Position numbers and translations under genes: made by a program | Origin: Bifidobacterium pseudolongum subsp. pseudolongum DSM 20099 | GTDB lineage: Bacteria; Actinomycetota; Actinomycetes; Actinomycetales; Bifidobacteriaceae | Direction of reading: 5' to 3' | Assembly (NCBI RefSeq): GCF_000771225.1 | Contig: NZ_JDTZ01000003.1 | Coordinates: 1-64,000 of the forward strand | DNA length: 64,000 nt | Notes under the pieces: model-generated | The model's input: only the letters and a program-made list of their open reading frames with translations | Databases searched by the model: none | What the model was told of the DNA's origin: nothing | Shown here: in pieces, positions 51,485-60,447 of the stretch | Layout of the letters: every line of letters begins with the position of its first letter | Position numbering within the stretch: position 1 is the stretch's first letter

Positions 51485-54400
51485 ATGGCTCAATCCGCAA
51501 ACTTTGTTCAGCTGCACAACCACACGCATTATTCGCTGCTTGACGGCGCTTCGAAGATCCCGGATTTGGTCAGGTGCGCCAAGGACCTGGGCATGCCGGC
51601 GGTCGGCATCGCGGACCATGGCAACATGCATGGCGCGTATGAGCTGTGGAGCGAGGCGGTCAAGCAGGGCGTCAAGCCGGTCATCGGCATCGAGGCGTAT
51701 GTGACGCCGGAGACGGCGCGTGGTGACAAGTCGCGTGTGCACTGGGGCACCGAGGCGCAGAGAAGCGATGACGTGTCGGGTGGTGGCCTCTATACCCATC
51801 TGACATTGTGGGCGGAGAGTGACGAGGGTCTGGTCAACCTGACGAAGGCGTCGTCGGTGGCCAACCTCGAGGGCCGTGTGATGCGCTATCCGCGCATGGA
51901 CAAGGACGTGCTCGCCACGTACAGCAAGGGTGTGATCTGCGGGTCGGGCTGCCCGTCGGGGATCGTGCAGACGCGGCTGCGTCTGGGCCAGTTCGATGAG
52001 GCGCTGCGCGCCGCCGGCGAACTGCAGGACATCTACGGCAAGGAGAACTTCTACATCGAACTGATGGACCATGGGCTCGAGATCGAGCGCCGCGTGACGA
52101 ACGACCTGCTCGACATCGCCAAACGGCTCGGCGCGCCCCTGCTCGCCACGAACGACTCGCACTACGTGCACAAGGAGGACGCCGGCGCGCAGGATGCGAT
52201 GTTGTGCATTAATTCGGGGTCCAAGCTTGATGAGCCGGGGCGGTTCAAGTTCGATGGCGAGGGCTATTACATGCGGTCGGCCGAGGAGATGCGGGAGTTG
52301 TTCCGGGACCTGCCCGAGGCGTGCGACAACACGTTGGAGGTGGCGGAGCGGTGCAATGTGATGTTCGACGACCATGAGGACGGCGCGTTCATGCCGCAGT
52401 TCCCGTGCCCCGAGGGCTGGGACGAGACGTCGCTGTTCTTGCGGAAGGTCGAGGAGGGTCTGGAGAAGCGGTATGGGGGCGAGGTGCCGGAGCGTGTGCT
52501 CGGGCAGGCGGATTATGAGTGCGGTGTGATCTGCCAGATGCAGTTCCCGGGTTACTTCCTGGTGGTGGCGGATTACATCCAGTGGGCCAAGGACCATGGG
52601 ATCATGGTCGGCCCCGGGCGTGGTTCGGCGGCGGGTTCGATGGTCGCGTACGCGATGGGCATCACGGAGCTCGACCCGTTGGAGCATGGCCTGATCTTCG
52701 AGCGGTTCCTCAACCCCGAGCGTGTGAGCCTGCCGGACATCGATGTGGATTTCGACCCGGAGGGCCGGTTGGAGGTCATCGACTACTGCCGTGAGAAGTA
52801 CGGGCATGACAAGGTCGCGCAGTGCGTGATCTACGGCACGATCAAGACCAAGCAGGCGCTCAAGGACTCGGCGCGCATCATGGGCTACGAGTTCGCGATG
52901 GGCGAGAAGGTCACCAAGGCGTTGCCACCGGCCGCCACCGGCGGCAAGGACGTGCCGCTGCACGACATCTTCGACCCGAAGGCCAAGCGCTACGCCGAGG
53001 CGCGTGAGTTCCGCGAGCTGTACGAGTCGGACCCGGACGCCAAGCGTATCACCGATGAGGCGATGGGCATCGAGGGCCTGATCCGCCAGACGGGTGTGCA
53101 TGCGTGTGCCACGATCATGGGCTCGGAGCCCATCACGGACACGTCGCCCCTGTTGGAGCGCACGGACGGGACGATCACGACGACGTTCGAGTACCATACG
53201 TGCGAGACGCTGGGCCTGGTGAAGATGGACTTCCTGGGGCTGTCCAACTTGACGGTGATCGGCGACACGTTGAAGAACATCGCCGCCAACGGCAAGGAGC
53301 CGATCGACTACACGAAGATCCCGCTCGACGACAGGGAGACGTACGAGCTGCTGTCGCGCGGCGACACGCTGGGCGTGTTCCAGCTGGATTCGGACGGCAT
53401 GCGCGCCCTGCTCAAGAGCCTCAAGCCGGACAACTTCAACGACATCTCCGCGCTGATCGCCCTGTACCGTCCAGGCCCGATGGATATGGACTCGCACAAC
53501 AACTACGCCAAACGCAAGAACGGCCTGCAACAGATCACGCCGATCCACCCCGAGGTGGCCGAACCGCTCAAGGAGGTGCTCGACGAGACCTACGGCCTGA
53601 TCGTGTACCAGGAGCAGGTGCAGTCCGCCGCGCGCATCCTGGCGGGCTATTCGCTGGGCAAGGCCGACGTGCTGCGCCGCGCGATGGGCAAGAAGAAGCC
53701 CGAGGTGCTGGCCCGCGAGCAGGTCCCGTTCTTCGCGGGCATGAAGGAGCACGGGTATTCGCAGGAGGCCGCGCAGGCGGTGTGGGACATCCTCGTGCCG
53801 TTCTCCGGCTACGCGTTCAACAAGGCGCATTCGGCCGCCTACGGGCTGATCTCGTACTGGACCGCGTATTTGAAGGCGCACTACCCGGTCGAGTTCATGG
53901 CCGCCCTGCTGCAGGGCGCGGCGAGCAACAAGGACAAGACCGCGCTCTACCTGGGCGAGGCGCGGCGCATGGGCATCAAGGTCCTGTCCCCGGACGTCAA
54001 CGAATCCGTCTACGCGTACTCCGCCGTCGGCGACGTCGTGCGCTTCGGCCTCGGCGCCATCAGAAACGTCGGCGAGCAGGCGGTGAACGACATCATTGAG
54101 GAACGCAACGGCAAGCGCGGCAAATACGTCAACTTCCTCGATTTCGTGCGCCGTGTGCCGCTCAACGCGCTCAACAGGCGGCTCGTGGAATCGCTGATCA
54201 AGGCCGGCGCCTTCGATTCGATCGACCCGAACCGCCGCGCCCTGTTCACCGTGCACGAGGCTGCGATCGAATCGGTCGTGGATCTCAAGCGCAAGCAGGC
54301 GGCCGGCCAGTTCGACCTGTTCGCCGATGTGGACGGCGACGGCGAGGACGAGGACGCGATGGGCGACGCCTCGATCAGCGTGCCCGACGTGGAGGAGTGG

Positions 54401-55045
54401 GACAAGAAGACCAAGCTCAACTTCGAACGCGAGATGCTGGGCCTGTATGTGTCCGACCACCCGCTTTCGGGCATGCAGTCCGTGCTCGCGAATCTGCGCG
54501 AGATGTCCATCGCGCAGTTCATCGACCGCGCAGACCGTCTGCCTGAGCGCACACAGGTCGTGCTCGCCGGGCTGATCACCAATGTGGACCGCCGCATGTC
54601 GAAGAAGGGCAATCCGTGGGCGATCGTGACAATCGAAGACATGGAAAGCTCGATCCAGTGCATGATGTTCGGCAAGGTGTACGAGGCGGCGGCGGCCGAT
54701 TTGGCCGTGGACACCGTGGTGCAGATGCGCGGCACGCCCGAAGTGCGCGACGAGACGGTGAGCATGCGCGCCACCGAGATGCAGGTGCCTTCGCTCGAGG
54801 CGGAGGACGAGCGGCCGGTGATCGTGGCGCTGCCGTTGCATGCGCTGCAACGCGACCGCCTCGAGCAGCTCGGCTCGATCCTGTCGAACCATCCGGGCTA
54901 TTGCGAGGTCAAGCTCGCCGTCTTCGACGACAACGGCAACGCGCGCGTCCTGACGATGGGCGACCGGTTCCGCGTCACACGCGACACGAGCCTGTTCGCG
55001 GACATCAAGGTCGTGTTCGGGCCGAACGCATTGCTCGGTGCATGA
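51485..55045 (+). CDS. dnaE: DNA polymerase III alpha subunit
   Basis: An 1186-residue replicative polymerase, DnaE1 type. The N-terminal PHP domain starts FVQLHNHTHYSLLDGAS and keeps metal ligands. The polymerase active site has GPGRGSAAGS and the three aspartates of LPDIDVDF. Helix-hairpin-helix and OB-fold (VVLAGLITNVDRRMSKKG) domains follow, with a C-terminal tail. The ATG has no ribosome site. Between about 52250 and 53560 all 40 Glu codons are GAG, and TTG and GGG are common, unlike the flanks. Confidence 0.96.
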   Translation: MAQSANFVQLHNHTHYSLLDGASKIPDLVRCAKDLGMPAVGIADHGNMHGAYELWSEAVKQGVKPVIGIEAYVTPETARGDKSRVHWGTEAQRSDDVSGGGLYTHLTLWAESDEGLVNLTKASSVANLEGRVMRYPRMDKDVLATYSKGVICGSGCPSGIVQTRLRLGQFDEALRAAGELQDIYGKENFYIELMDHGLEIERRVTNDLLDIAKRLGAPLLATNDSHYVHKEDAGAQDAMLCINSGSKLDEPGRFKFDGEGYYMRSAEEMRELFRDLPEACDNTLEVAERCNVMFDDHEDGAFMPQFPCPEGWDETSLFLRKVEEGLEKRYGGEVPERVLGQADYECGVICQMQFPGYFLVVADYIQWAKDHGIMVGPGRGSAAGSMVAYAMGITELDPLEHGLIFERFLNPERVSLPDIDVDFDPEGRLEVIDYCREKYGHDKVAQCVIYGTIKTKQALKDSARIMGYEFAMGEKVTKALPPAATGGKDVPLHDIFDPKAKRYAEAREFRELYESDPDAKRITDEAMGIEGLIRQTGVHACATIMGSEPITDTSPLLERTDGTITTTFEYHTCETLGLVKMDFLGLSNLTVIGDTLKNIAANGKEPIDYTKIPLDDRETYELLSRGDTLGVFQLDSDGMRALLKSLKPDNFNDISALIALYRPGPMDMDSHNNYAKRKNGLQQITPIHPEVAEPLKEVLDETYGLIVYQEQVQSAARILAGYSLGKADVLRRAMGKKKPEVLAREQVPFFAGMKEHGYSQEAAQAVWDILVPFSGYAFNKAHSAAYGLISYWTAYLKAHYPVEFMAALLQGAASNKDKTALYLGEARRMGIKVLSPDVNESVYAYSAVGDVVRFGLGAIRNVGEQAVNDIIEERNGKRGKYVNFLDFVRRVPLNALNRRLVESLIKAGAFDSIDPNRRALFTVHEAAIESVVDLKRKQAAGQFDLFADVDGDGEDEDAMGDASISVPDVEEWDKKTKLNFEREMLGLYVSDHPLSGMQSVLANLREMSIAQFIDRADRLPERTQVVLAGLITNVDRRMSKKGNPWAIVTIEDMESSIQCMMFGKVYEAAAADLAVDTVVQMRGTPEVRDETVSMRATEMQVPSLEAEDERPVIVALPLHALQRDRLEQLGSILSNHPGYCEVKLAVFDDNGNARVLTMGDRFRVTRDTSLFADIKVVFGPNALLGA

Positions 55046-55112
55046 CGGCAAGGGCTCGGGTAGCCACATCGTGAGATGCGGCGGCGCGTGAATCATGCTC
55101 GTGACAGGCCAT

Positions 55113-55121
55113 TGTTACGAT
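55113..55121 (+). promoter_or_regulatory. Extended -10 of the his operon
   Basis: TGT plus TACGAT ends eight bases before the hisD ATG at 55130. No leader peptide, T-box or attenuator fits in the 84-base gap after dnaE. Confidence 0.6.
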
Positions 55122-55129
55122 AGTGCGGT

Positions 55130-56530
55130 ATGAGTGCTGAAAACTACATGCGCATCATTGACCTGCGCGGAAAAACCCTGACCCGTGCCGAAATGCTCGC
55201 CGCGATGCCGCGCGCCAAGATGGGCACCGACGAAGCCACCGAACTGGTGCAGCCGATCCTCGACAACGTGAAGCGCAATGGTGCCAAGGCGTTGCGCGAG
55301 TACGCCGAGCGGTTCGACCACGTGGTGCCGAAGAAGCTGCGCGTGCCGGCCGACGTGATGGACGCCGCGGTGGCGCAGCTCGACCCCGAGGTGCGCGCCG
55401 CGATCGAGGAGTCGATCCGCCGCGCCCGCGCCGTCGCACAGAACCAGGTTCCCGAGGACTTCCACACCGACTTGGCCGAAGGCGCGCGCGTGTCCGAGCG
55501 CTGGATTCCGGTGCAGCGCGTGGGCCTGTATGTGCCCGGGGGCAAGGCCGTCTACCCGAGCTCGGTCATCATGAACGCCGTGCCGGCGCAGGCGGCGGGT
55601 GTCGAATCGCTCGCGATCGCCACGCCGCCGAACCGCAACGACCCGGATGGTTGGCCGAACAAGACGATCCTCGCCACATGCGCGATGCTCGGCGTCGATG
55701 AGGTGTACGCCGTCGGTGGCGCCCAGGCGATCGCGATGTTCGCATACGGCGCGACAGACATGGACGACCCCACGAACCCGGTGCTGTGCGAACCAGTCGA
55801 CAAGATCACCGGCCCGGGCAACATCTTCGTCGCCACGGCGAAACGCCTCGTCTCGGGCATCGTCGGCATCGACGCCGTCGCCGGCCCGACCGAGATCGCG
55901 ATCATCGCCGACAAGGGCGCAAACCCGGAGTTCGTGGCGGCCGACCTGATTGGACAGGCCGAGCACGACGAGCTCGCCGGTTCGGTGCTCATCACCGACA
56001 GCCCCGAGCTCGCCGACGCCGTGCAGGCGAGCCTGCTCAAGCGCGTGCCGCGCACCGAGCACGCCGAGCGCGTCGCGACATCGCTGCGTGGCCAGCAGTC
56101 GGGCATCATCCTCACCGATTCGACCGCCCAGTCAATCGACGCCGCCAACGCGTACGCGGCGGAACACCTCGAGGTGCAGACCGCTGACCCTGATGCGGTG
56201 ATCGCCAGGATCCGCAACGCCGGCGCCATCTTCCGCGGCCCGTATTCGCCGGTGCCGCTCGGCGACTACATGTCCGGGTCGAACCACGTGCTGCCCACCT
56301 CGGGCACCGCGCGCTTCGCCGCCGGCCTTGGCGTGCACACGTTCATGAAGCCGGTCGAAGTGATCGAATACGACGAGCAGGGACTCAAGGAGCTCGCGTC
56401 GCGCGTCAACGCGTTCGCCGTCTCCGAAGACCTACCCGCGCACGGCGAAAGCGTGCTGACGCGCTTCGTGGCCGACCCATACGACAAAGAGACGCTCACG
56501 AGCCAGGAAGAGGAGGCAGGCCTTCGATGA
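55130..56530 (+). CDS. hisD: Histidinol dehydrogenase
   Basis: A 466-residue zinc enzyme that oxidises histidinol to histidine in two NAD steps. Conserved stretches are VGLYVPGGKAVYPSSVIMNA, VGGAQAIAMFAYG, DKITGPGN and the zinc and catalytic histidines in DLIGQAEHDE and GSNHVLPTSGTARF. It is first in the operon and overlaps hisC by four bases. Confidence 0.96.
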   Translation: MSAENYMRIIDLRGKTLTRAEMLAAMPRAKMGTDEATELVQPILDNVKRNGAKALREYAERFDHVVPKKLRVPADVMDAAVAQLDPEVRAAIEESIRRARAVAQNQVPEDFHTDLAEGARVSERWIPVQRVGLYVPGGKAVYPSSVIMNAVPAQAAGVESLAIATPPNRNDPDGWPNKTILATCAMLGVDEVYAVGGAQAIAMFAYGATDMDDPTNPVLCEPVDKITGPGNIFVATAKRLVSGIVGIDAVAGPTEIAIIADKGANPEFVAADLIGQAEHDELAGSVLITDSPELADAVQASLLKRVPRTEHAERVATSLRGQQSGIILTDSTAQSIDAANAYAAEHLEVQTADPDAVIARIRNAGAIFRGPYSPVPLGDYMSGSNHVLPTSGTARFAAGLGVHTFMKPVEVIEYDEQGLKELASRVNAFAVSEDLPAHGESVLTRFVADPYDKETLTSQEEEAGLR

Positions 56531-57714
56531 ACGAAGGGATGATTCCCGCGGATCTGCCATTGCGCAATGACCTGATCGGCGAGGAGCCGTATGGCGCCCC
56601 GCAGATCGATGTGCCCGTATGCCTCAATGTGAACGAGAACCCCTACCCGCCAAGCCATGCGGTCGTGCGCAGCATCGAAAAACGCATCCGTGAGGTGGCG
56701 CCCACACTCAACCGCTACCCGGACCGTGAGCATATGGAACTGCGCCAGGCCTTCGTGGACTATCTGGCACGGGAATCCCAGGCCTCGCTCACGACCGACC
56801 AGGTGTGGGGCGCGAATGGGTCCAACGAGATCATGCTCCAGCTGTTCCAGGCCTTCGGCGGCCCGGGGCGCACGGCGCTCGGCTGCGACCCCACGTATTC
56901 GATGTACCCGGAGTATGCGCGCGACACGTTCACCCAGTGGCACACGGCCCCGCGCAACGCCGACTTCACCCTCGACGTGGACCGCACGATCGAGGCGATC
57001 CGCGCGATCAAGCCGTCCATCGTCATGCTCACGAGCCCGAACAACCCCACCGGCACGGCGCTGCCGATGACCGACCTGAAGCGGATCCTCGACTTCTGCC
57101 AGAACGCGAGCGTCGCGGGCGCCGCGCCCGGCGTGCACCCGATCGTCGTCGTCGACGAGGCGTACATCGAGTTCCGCGACCCGGGCACGCCGTCGGCCAC
57201 AACGCTCGTCAATACGTACGCGAACCTCGCGGTGAGCCGCACGATGAGCAAGGCATTCGCGTTCGCCGGCGCGCGCGTGGGGTACATCGCGGCGAGCGCG
57301 GGCATCATCAACTGCCTGCGCATCGTGCGCATGCCCTACCATCTTTCGGCGGTCACGCAGGCGGCGGCGCTCGCCGCGTTCGACCACACCGACGACCAGC
57401 TCGCGCAGGTCGGCCATCTGCGGGAGCTGCGCGAGCGGACCGCGCAGTGGCTCAGGGAGCAGACGTACAAGGGCGAGCCGCTCGAAGTGGCGCCGTCACA
57501 GTCGAATTTCCTCATGTTCGGCGGGCATTTCGACGACCGCGGCATGATCTTCGACGAGATGCTGCGCCGTGGCGTGCTCATCCGCGTGGTGGGGCCGGAC
57601 GGCTGGCTGCGCGTGTGCATGGGCACCGACGACGAGATGGCACGGTTCCGCGAGGCGCTCACCGCATCGATGCGCGCCGTCGAGGAACAGACGAACCAAG
57701 CGAACCAGCAGTAA
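56527..57714 (+). CDS. hisC: Histidinol-phosphate aminotransferase
   Basis: A 395-residue PLP enzyme of fold type I. The cofactor lysine is in RTMSKAFAFAGARVGY, SPNNPTGT is the cofactor pocket motif, and LNENPYPPS and the late LIRVVGPDGWLRVCMG segment are HisC-like. It makes histidinol phosphate from imidazole acetol phosphate. It overlaps hisD (ATGA) and is followed by hisB after nine bases. Confidence 0.95.
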   Translation: MNEGMIPADLPLRNDLIGEEPYGAPQIDVPVCLNVNENPYPPSHAVVRSIEKRIREVAPTLNRYPDREHMELRQAFVDYLARESQASLTTDQVWGANGSNEIMLQLFQAFGGPGRTALGCDPTYSMYPEYARDTFTQWHTAPRNADFTLDVDRTIEAIRAIKPSIVMLTSPNNPTGTALPMTDLKRILDFCQNASVAGAAPGVHPIVVVDEAYIEFRDPGTPSATTLVNTYANLAVSRTMSKAFAFAGARVGYIAASAGIINCLRIVRMPYHLSAVTQAAALAAFDHTDDQLAQVGHLRELRERTAQWLREQTYKGEPLEVAPSQSNFLMFGGHFDDRGMIFDEMLRRGVLIRVVGPDGWLRVCMGTDDEMARFREALTASMRAVEEQTNQANQQ

Positions 57715-57723
57715 GGAGCGAGC

Positions 57724-58323
57724 ATGGCACGCACGGCCACGATCACGCGGCAGACAAGCGAATCCACGATTGAACTCAGTCTCGACCTCGATGGCACGGG
57801 CAAGACTGATATCCAGACGTCGGTGCCGTTCTACAACCATATGATGACGGCGTTGGGCAAGCATTCGCTCATCGACCTGACGATCCGCGCCACCGGCGAC
57901 ACCGACATCGACGCGCACCATACGGTGGAGGACACGGCGATCGTGTTCGGCGAGGCGCTCAAGCAGGCGCTCGGCGACAAACGCGGCATCCGCCGCTTCG
58001 CCGACGCCACGGTGCCGCTCGACGAGGCGCTCGCCAAGGCGGTCGTGGATGTGTCGGGCCGGCCGTACTGCGTGTGCACGGGGGAGCCGGAAGGCTTCCA
58101 GTACGCGATGATCGGCGGGCATTTCACCGGCTCGCTCGTGCGCCATGTCATGGAGTCGATCGCGTTCCATGCCGACATCTGCCTGCATCTGCACCTCATC
58201 GCGGGCCGTGACCCGCACCATATCGCCGAAGCCGAGTTCAAGGCGCTCGCGCGCGCGTTGCGGTTCGCGATCGAGCCCGACCCGCGTGTCGACGGCATTC
58301 CGAGCACGAAGGGCGCGTTGTGA
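57724..58323 (+). CDS. hisB: Imidazoleglycerol-phosphate dehydratase
   Basis: A 199-residue manganese-dependent dehydratase without the phosphatase domain fused in E. coli. Metal-binding histidines are in [23 protein letters not shown] and [26 protein letters not shown] precedes the ATG. The stop overlaps the next ATG by one base. Confidence 0.96.
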   Translation: MARTATITRQTSESTIELSLDLDGTGKTDIQTSVPFYNHMMTALGKHSLIDLTIRATGDTDIDAHHTVEDTAIVFGEALKQALGDKRGIRRFADATVPLDEALAKAVVDVSGRPYCVCTGEPEGFQYAMIGGHFTGSLVRHVMESIAFHADICLHLHLIAGRDPHHIAEAEFKALARALRFAIEPDPRVDGIPSTKGAL

Positions 58324-58976
58324 TGGCGGACGAACCTGACGAGCCCGAACGGCAGGGCAACGACGGCGGGCATTTCGACGACGCCGAACTGGAGGCGATG
58401 CTCGAGAACTTCGAAGAGGAGTTCCACGAGGGCGAAGGCGGGTCCGGCGCCAGCGAGCCGTCCGATGCCGAAGGCGACGGGCCGTCGTTCGAAGACGAGC
58501 TCGAAGGGCTGCTGGGAGACAAGGCGAAGGCGGCGTTCATCTGCACACGGCTCAACTCGGCGGAGCTGCTGGCCGCATTCTGCCAGATTTCCGATATCTC
58601 CGCCGAGTGCATCGGCTCGGAACAAGGCGCCGTGGCCGTGCTGCACAACCTCGACGGCGATGGCCCGGAGGCCGCGGTGAAGGACCTGACGAAGGTCGTG
58701 GGAGGCCTGTCCGGGTTGCTCGTGGTCAACCGCGCCGACAAGGTGGAGGCGACGGTGTATTACAACGGGCAGGCCGGAGAGCAACTGCCGCCGCCTTTCG
58801 TGTTCCCCTCGCTCGCCCCGTTCGTCGAAGACGTGATGCTGGGCATCTCGACGGTGCAGGACGTGCTCGCCCAATCCGACGACGTCGTCTCGTCGGATGC
58901 CATGGGCCAGACCCGCGCCTACGGGATCATCGCGAAACACACGCACATGGGCAACGGGCAATCGTCGATCGAATGA
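58323..58976 (+). CDS. Acidic protein of unknown function between hisB and hisH
   Basis: A 217-residue protein. Residues 1-65 are highly acidic and Gly/Ser-rich, probably disordered. Residues 68-175 look like a compact alpha/beta domain (AKAAFICTRLNSAELLAAF and onward, with VVGGLSGLLVVNRADK). It has no signal or membrane segment. Its start overlaps the hisB stop (TGATG) and hisH follows after 35 bases, so it is made with histidine enzymes. I do not recognise a named family; a role in histidine synthesis is unproven. Confidence 0.78.
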   Translation: MADEPDEPERQGNDGGHFDDAELEAMLENFEEEFHEGEGGSGASEPSDAEGDGPSFEDELEGLLGDKAKAAFICTRLNSAELLAAFCQISDISAECIGSEQGAVAVLHNLDGDGPEAAVKDLTKVVGGLSGLLVVNRADKVEATVYYNGQAGEQLPPPFVFPSLAPFVEDVMLGISTVQDVLAQSDDVVSSDAMGQTRAYGIIAKHTHMGNGQSSIE

Positions 58977-59011
58977 CCGCGCTTGCAGCGAATCATTGGA
59001 AGGAGAAAGCT

Positions 59012-59659
59012 ATGAAGACGGTTGTCGTGTTCGACTACGGGTTCGGCAACGTGCGGTCCATGATGCGCGCGCTCGCGGACCAAGGGCTCGATGTGACGCT
59101 CACATCCGACTACCGGCAGGCACTTGAGGCGGATGGTCTTGTGGTACCCGGTGTGGGCGCATACGGCGCCTGCATGGAGGGACTGCGCAAGGTCAGTGGC
59201 GACCGGGTCATCTACGACCGGTTGCGCGCCGACCGCCCGGTGCTCGGTGTGTGCGTTGGCGAACAGATCATGTTCACCGAAGGCGAGGAACATGGTGTCG
59301 ATACCGAGGGGCTCGGCCTCATCGGCGGCGCGGTGACGCGTCTGGACGCCGACGTGGTGCCGCATATGGGCTGGGACACCGTGCAGGCTCCCGAAGGCTC
59401 AATCCTGCTCGACGGCGTTGAGCACGAACGGTTCTATTTCGTGCATTCATACGCCGCATGCGAGGTCACACCGGCCGATACAAGCGAATACGAGATCGAT
59501 TTCGCCGACGCGCCCGAGCGTGTGGCATGGTGCACGTACGGGCGCAGCCGTTTTGTGGCGGCGTATGAGCACGGCCCGCTGTTCGCCACGCAATTCCACC
59601 CCGAGAAATCCGCGCAGGCAGGCGCACGGCTGCTGCGCAACTGGGCGAACGTGCTGTGA
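59012..59659 (+). CDS. hisH: Imidazole glycerol phosphate synthase, glutaminase subunit
   Basis: A 215-residue class I glutamine amidotransferase. The nucleophile is Cys81 in GVCVGEQ, and His and Glu of the triad are in QFHPEKS. It feeds ammonia to HisF, whose gene is not in the window. AAGGAGAAAGC precedes the ATG. The oxyanion segment PGVGAYGACM is conserved. Confidence 0.95.
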   Translation: MKTVVVFDYGFGNVRSMMRALADQGLDVTLTSDYRQALEADGLVVPGVGAYGACMEGLRKVSGDRVIYDRLRADRPVLGVCVGEQIMFTEGEEHGVDTEGLGLIGGAVTRLDADVVPHMGWDTVQAPEGSILLDGVEHERFYFVHSYAACEVTPADTSEYEIDFADAPERVAWCTYGRSRFVAAYEHGPLFATQFHPEKSAQAGARLLRNWANVL

Positions 59660-59710
59660 GTCCCGCACCTGTTGACCAACCGACCAACCCAACCACCGAA
59701 GGAACACATT

Positions 59711-60439
59711 ATGGCATTGACACTGCTTCCGGCCGTCGACGTTCGTGACGGCAAGGCCGTCCGGCTGCGCCAAGGCGAGTCCGGCTCCGAAACGGATTAC
59801 GGTTCGCCGCTCGACGCCGCCCGTACATGGGTGGACGCCGGCGCGCAGTGGATCCACCTGGTGGATCTGGACGCGGCCTTCGGCACCGGCGACAATCGTG
59901 CGCAGCTGCGGCAGATCGTTGCTGAACTGGGCGACGCGGTGAACATCGAGATGTCGGGCGGCGTGCGCGACGACGCCTCGCTCGACGCGGCGCTTGAAGC
60001 TGGAGCCGCGCGCGTGAACATCGGCACCGCCGCACTCGAGAACCCCGAGTGGACGGCGCGCGTGATCGCCAAGTACGGCGACCGCGTGGCCGTGGGCCTC
60101 GACGTGCGCGGGCACACGCTCGCCGCACGCGGCTGGGTCAAGGAAGGCGGCGACCTGTTCGAGACGATGCGCTTCCTCGACGACGCCGGCTGCAGCCGGT
60201 ACGTGGTGACCGACGTGACACGCGACGGCATGATGAGCGGCCCGAACATCGACCTGCTGCGCGAAGTCGCCGAACGCACCGACGCGAAGGTCACGGCTTC
60301 AGGAGGCATCTCCAAGCTCGCCGACCTCGAGGCGATCAAGACGCTCGACGATCTGGGCGTGGATTCCGCCATCCTGGGCAAATCGCTGTATGCGGGGGCG
60401 TTCACCCTGCAGGAGGCCCTTGCCGTCGCGGCGGACTGA
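59711..60439 (+). CDS. priA: HisA/PriA phosphoribosyl isomerase
   Basis: A 242-residue TIM barrel. The two phosphate-binding halves and the catalytic Asp pair ([14 protein letters not shown] near the start and [14 protein letters not shown]) are present. In many Actinobacteria this gene product, PriA, serves both histidine (HisA) and tryptophan (TrpF) synthesis; the sequence fits that group but dual activity is inferred. AAGGAAC precedes the ATG. It ends the his operon and is convergent with the DUF2252 gene, eight bases apart. Confidence 0.92.
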   Translation: MALTLLPAVDVRDGKAVRLRQGESGSETDYGSPLDAARTWVDAGAQWIHLVDLDAAFGTGDNRAQLRQIVAELGDAVNIEMSGGVRDDASLDAALEAGAARVNIGTAALENPEWTARVIAKYGDRVAVGLDVRGHTLAARGWVKEGGDLFETMRFLDDAGCSRYVVTDVTRDGMMSGPNIDLLREVAERTDAKVTASGGISKLADLEAIKTLDDLGVDSAILGKSLYAGAFTLQEALAVAAD

Positions 60440-60447
60440 CCTCCGGC

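Noticed and set aside
51326..55096. Very long open frame antisense to dnaE
   Set aside because: Its protein is His/Arg/Val-rich with no domain, as expected from the complement of high-GC coding sequence; dnaE is unmistakable.
55046..55129. His leader peptide or attenuator before hisD
   Set aside because: The gap is 84 bases with no His-codon run and no competing hairpins; the -10 lies just before the ATG.
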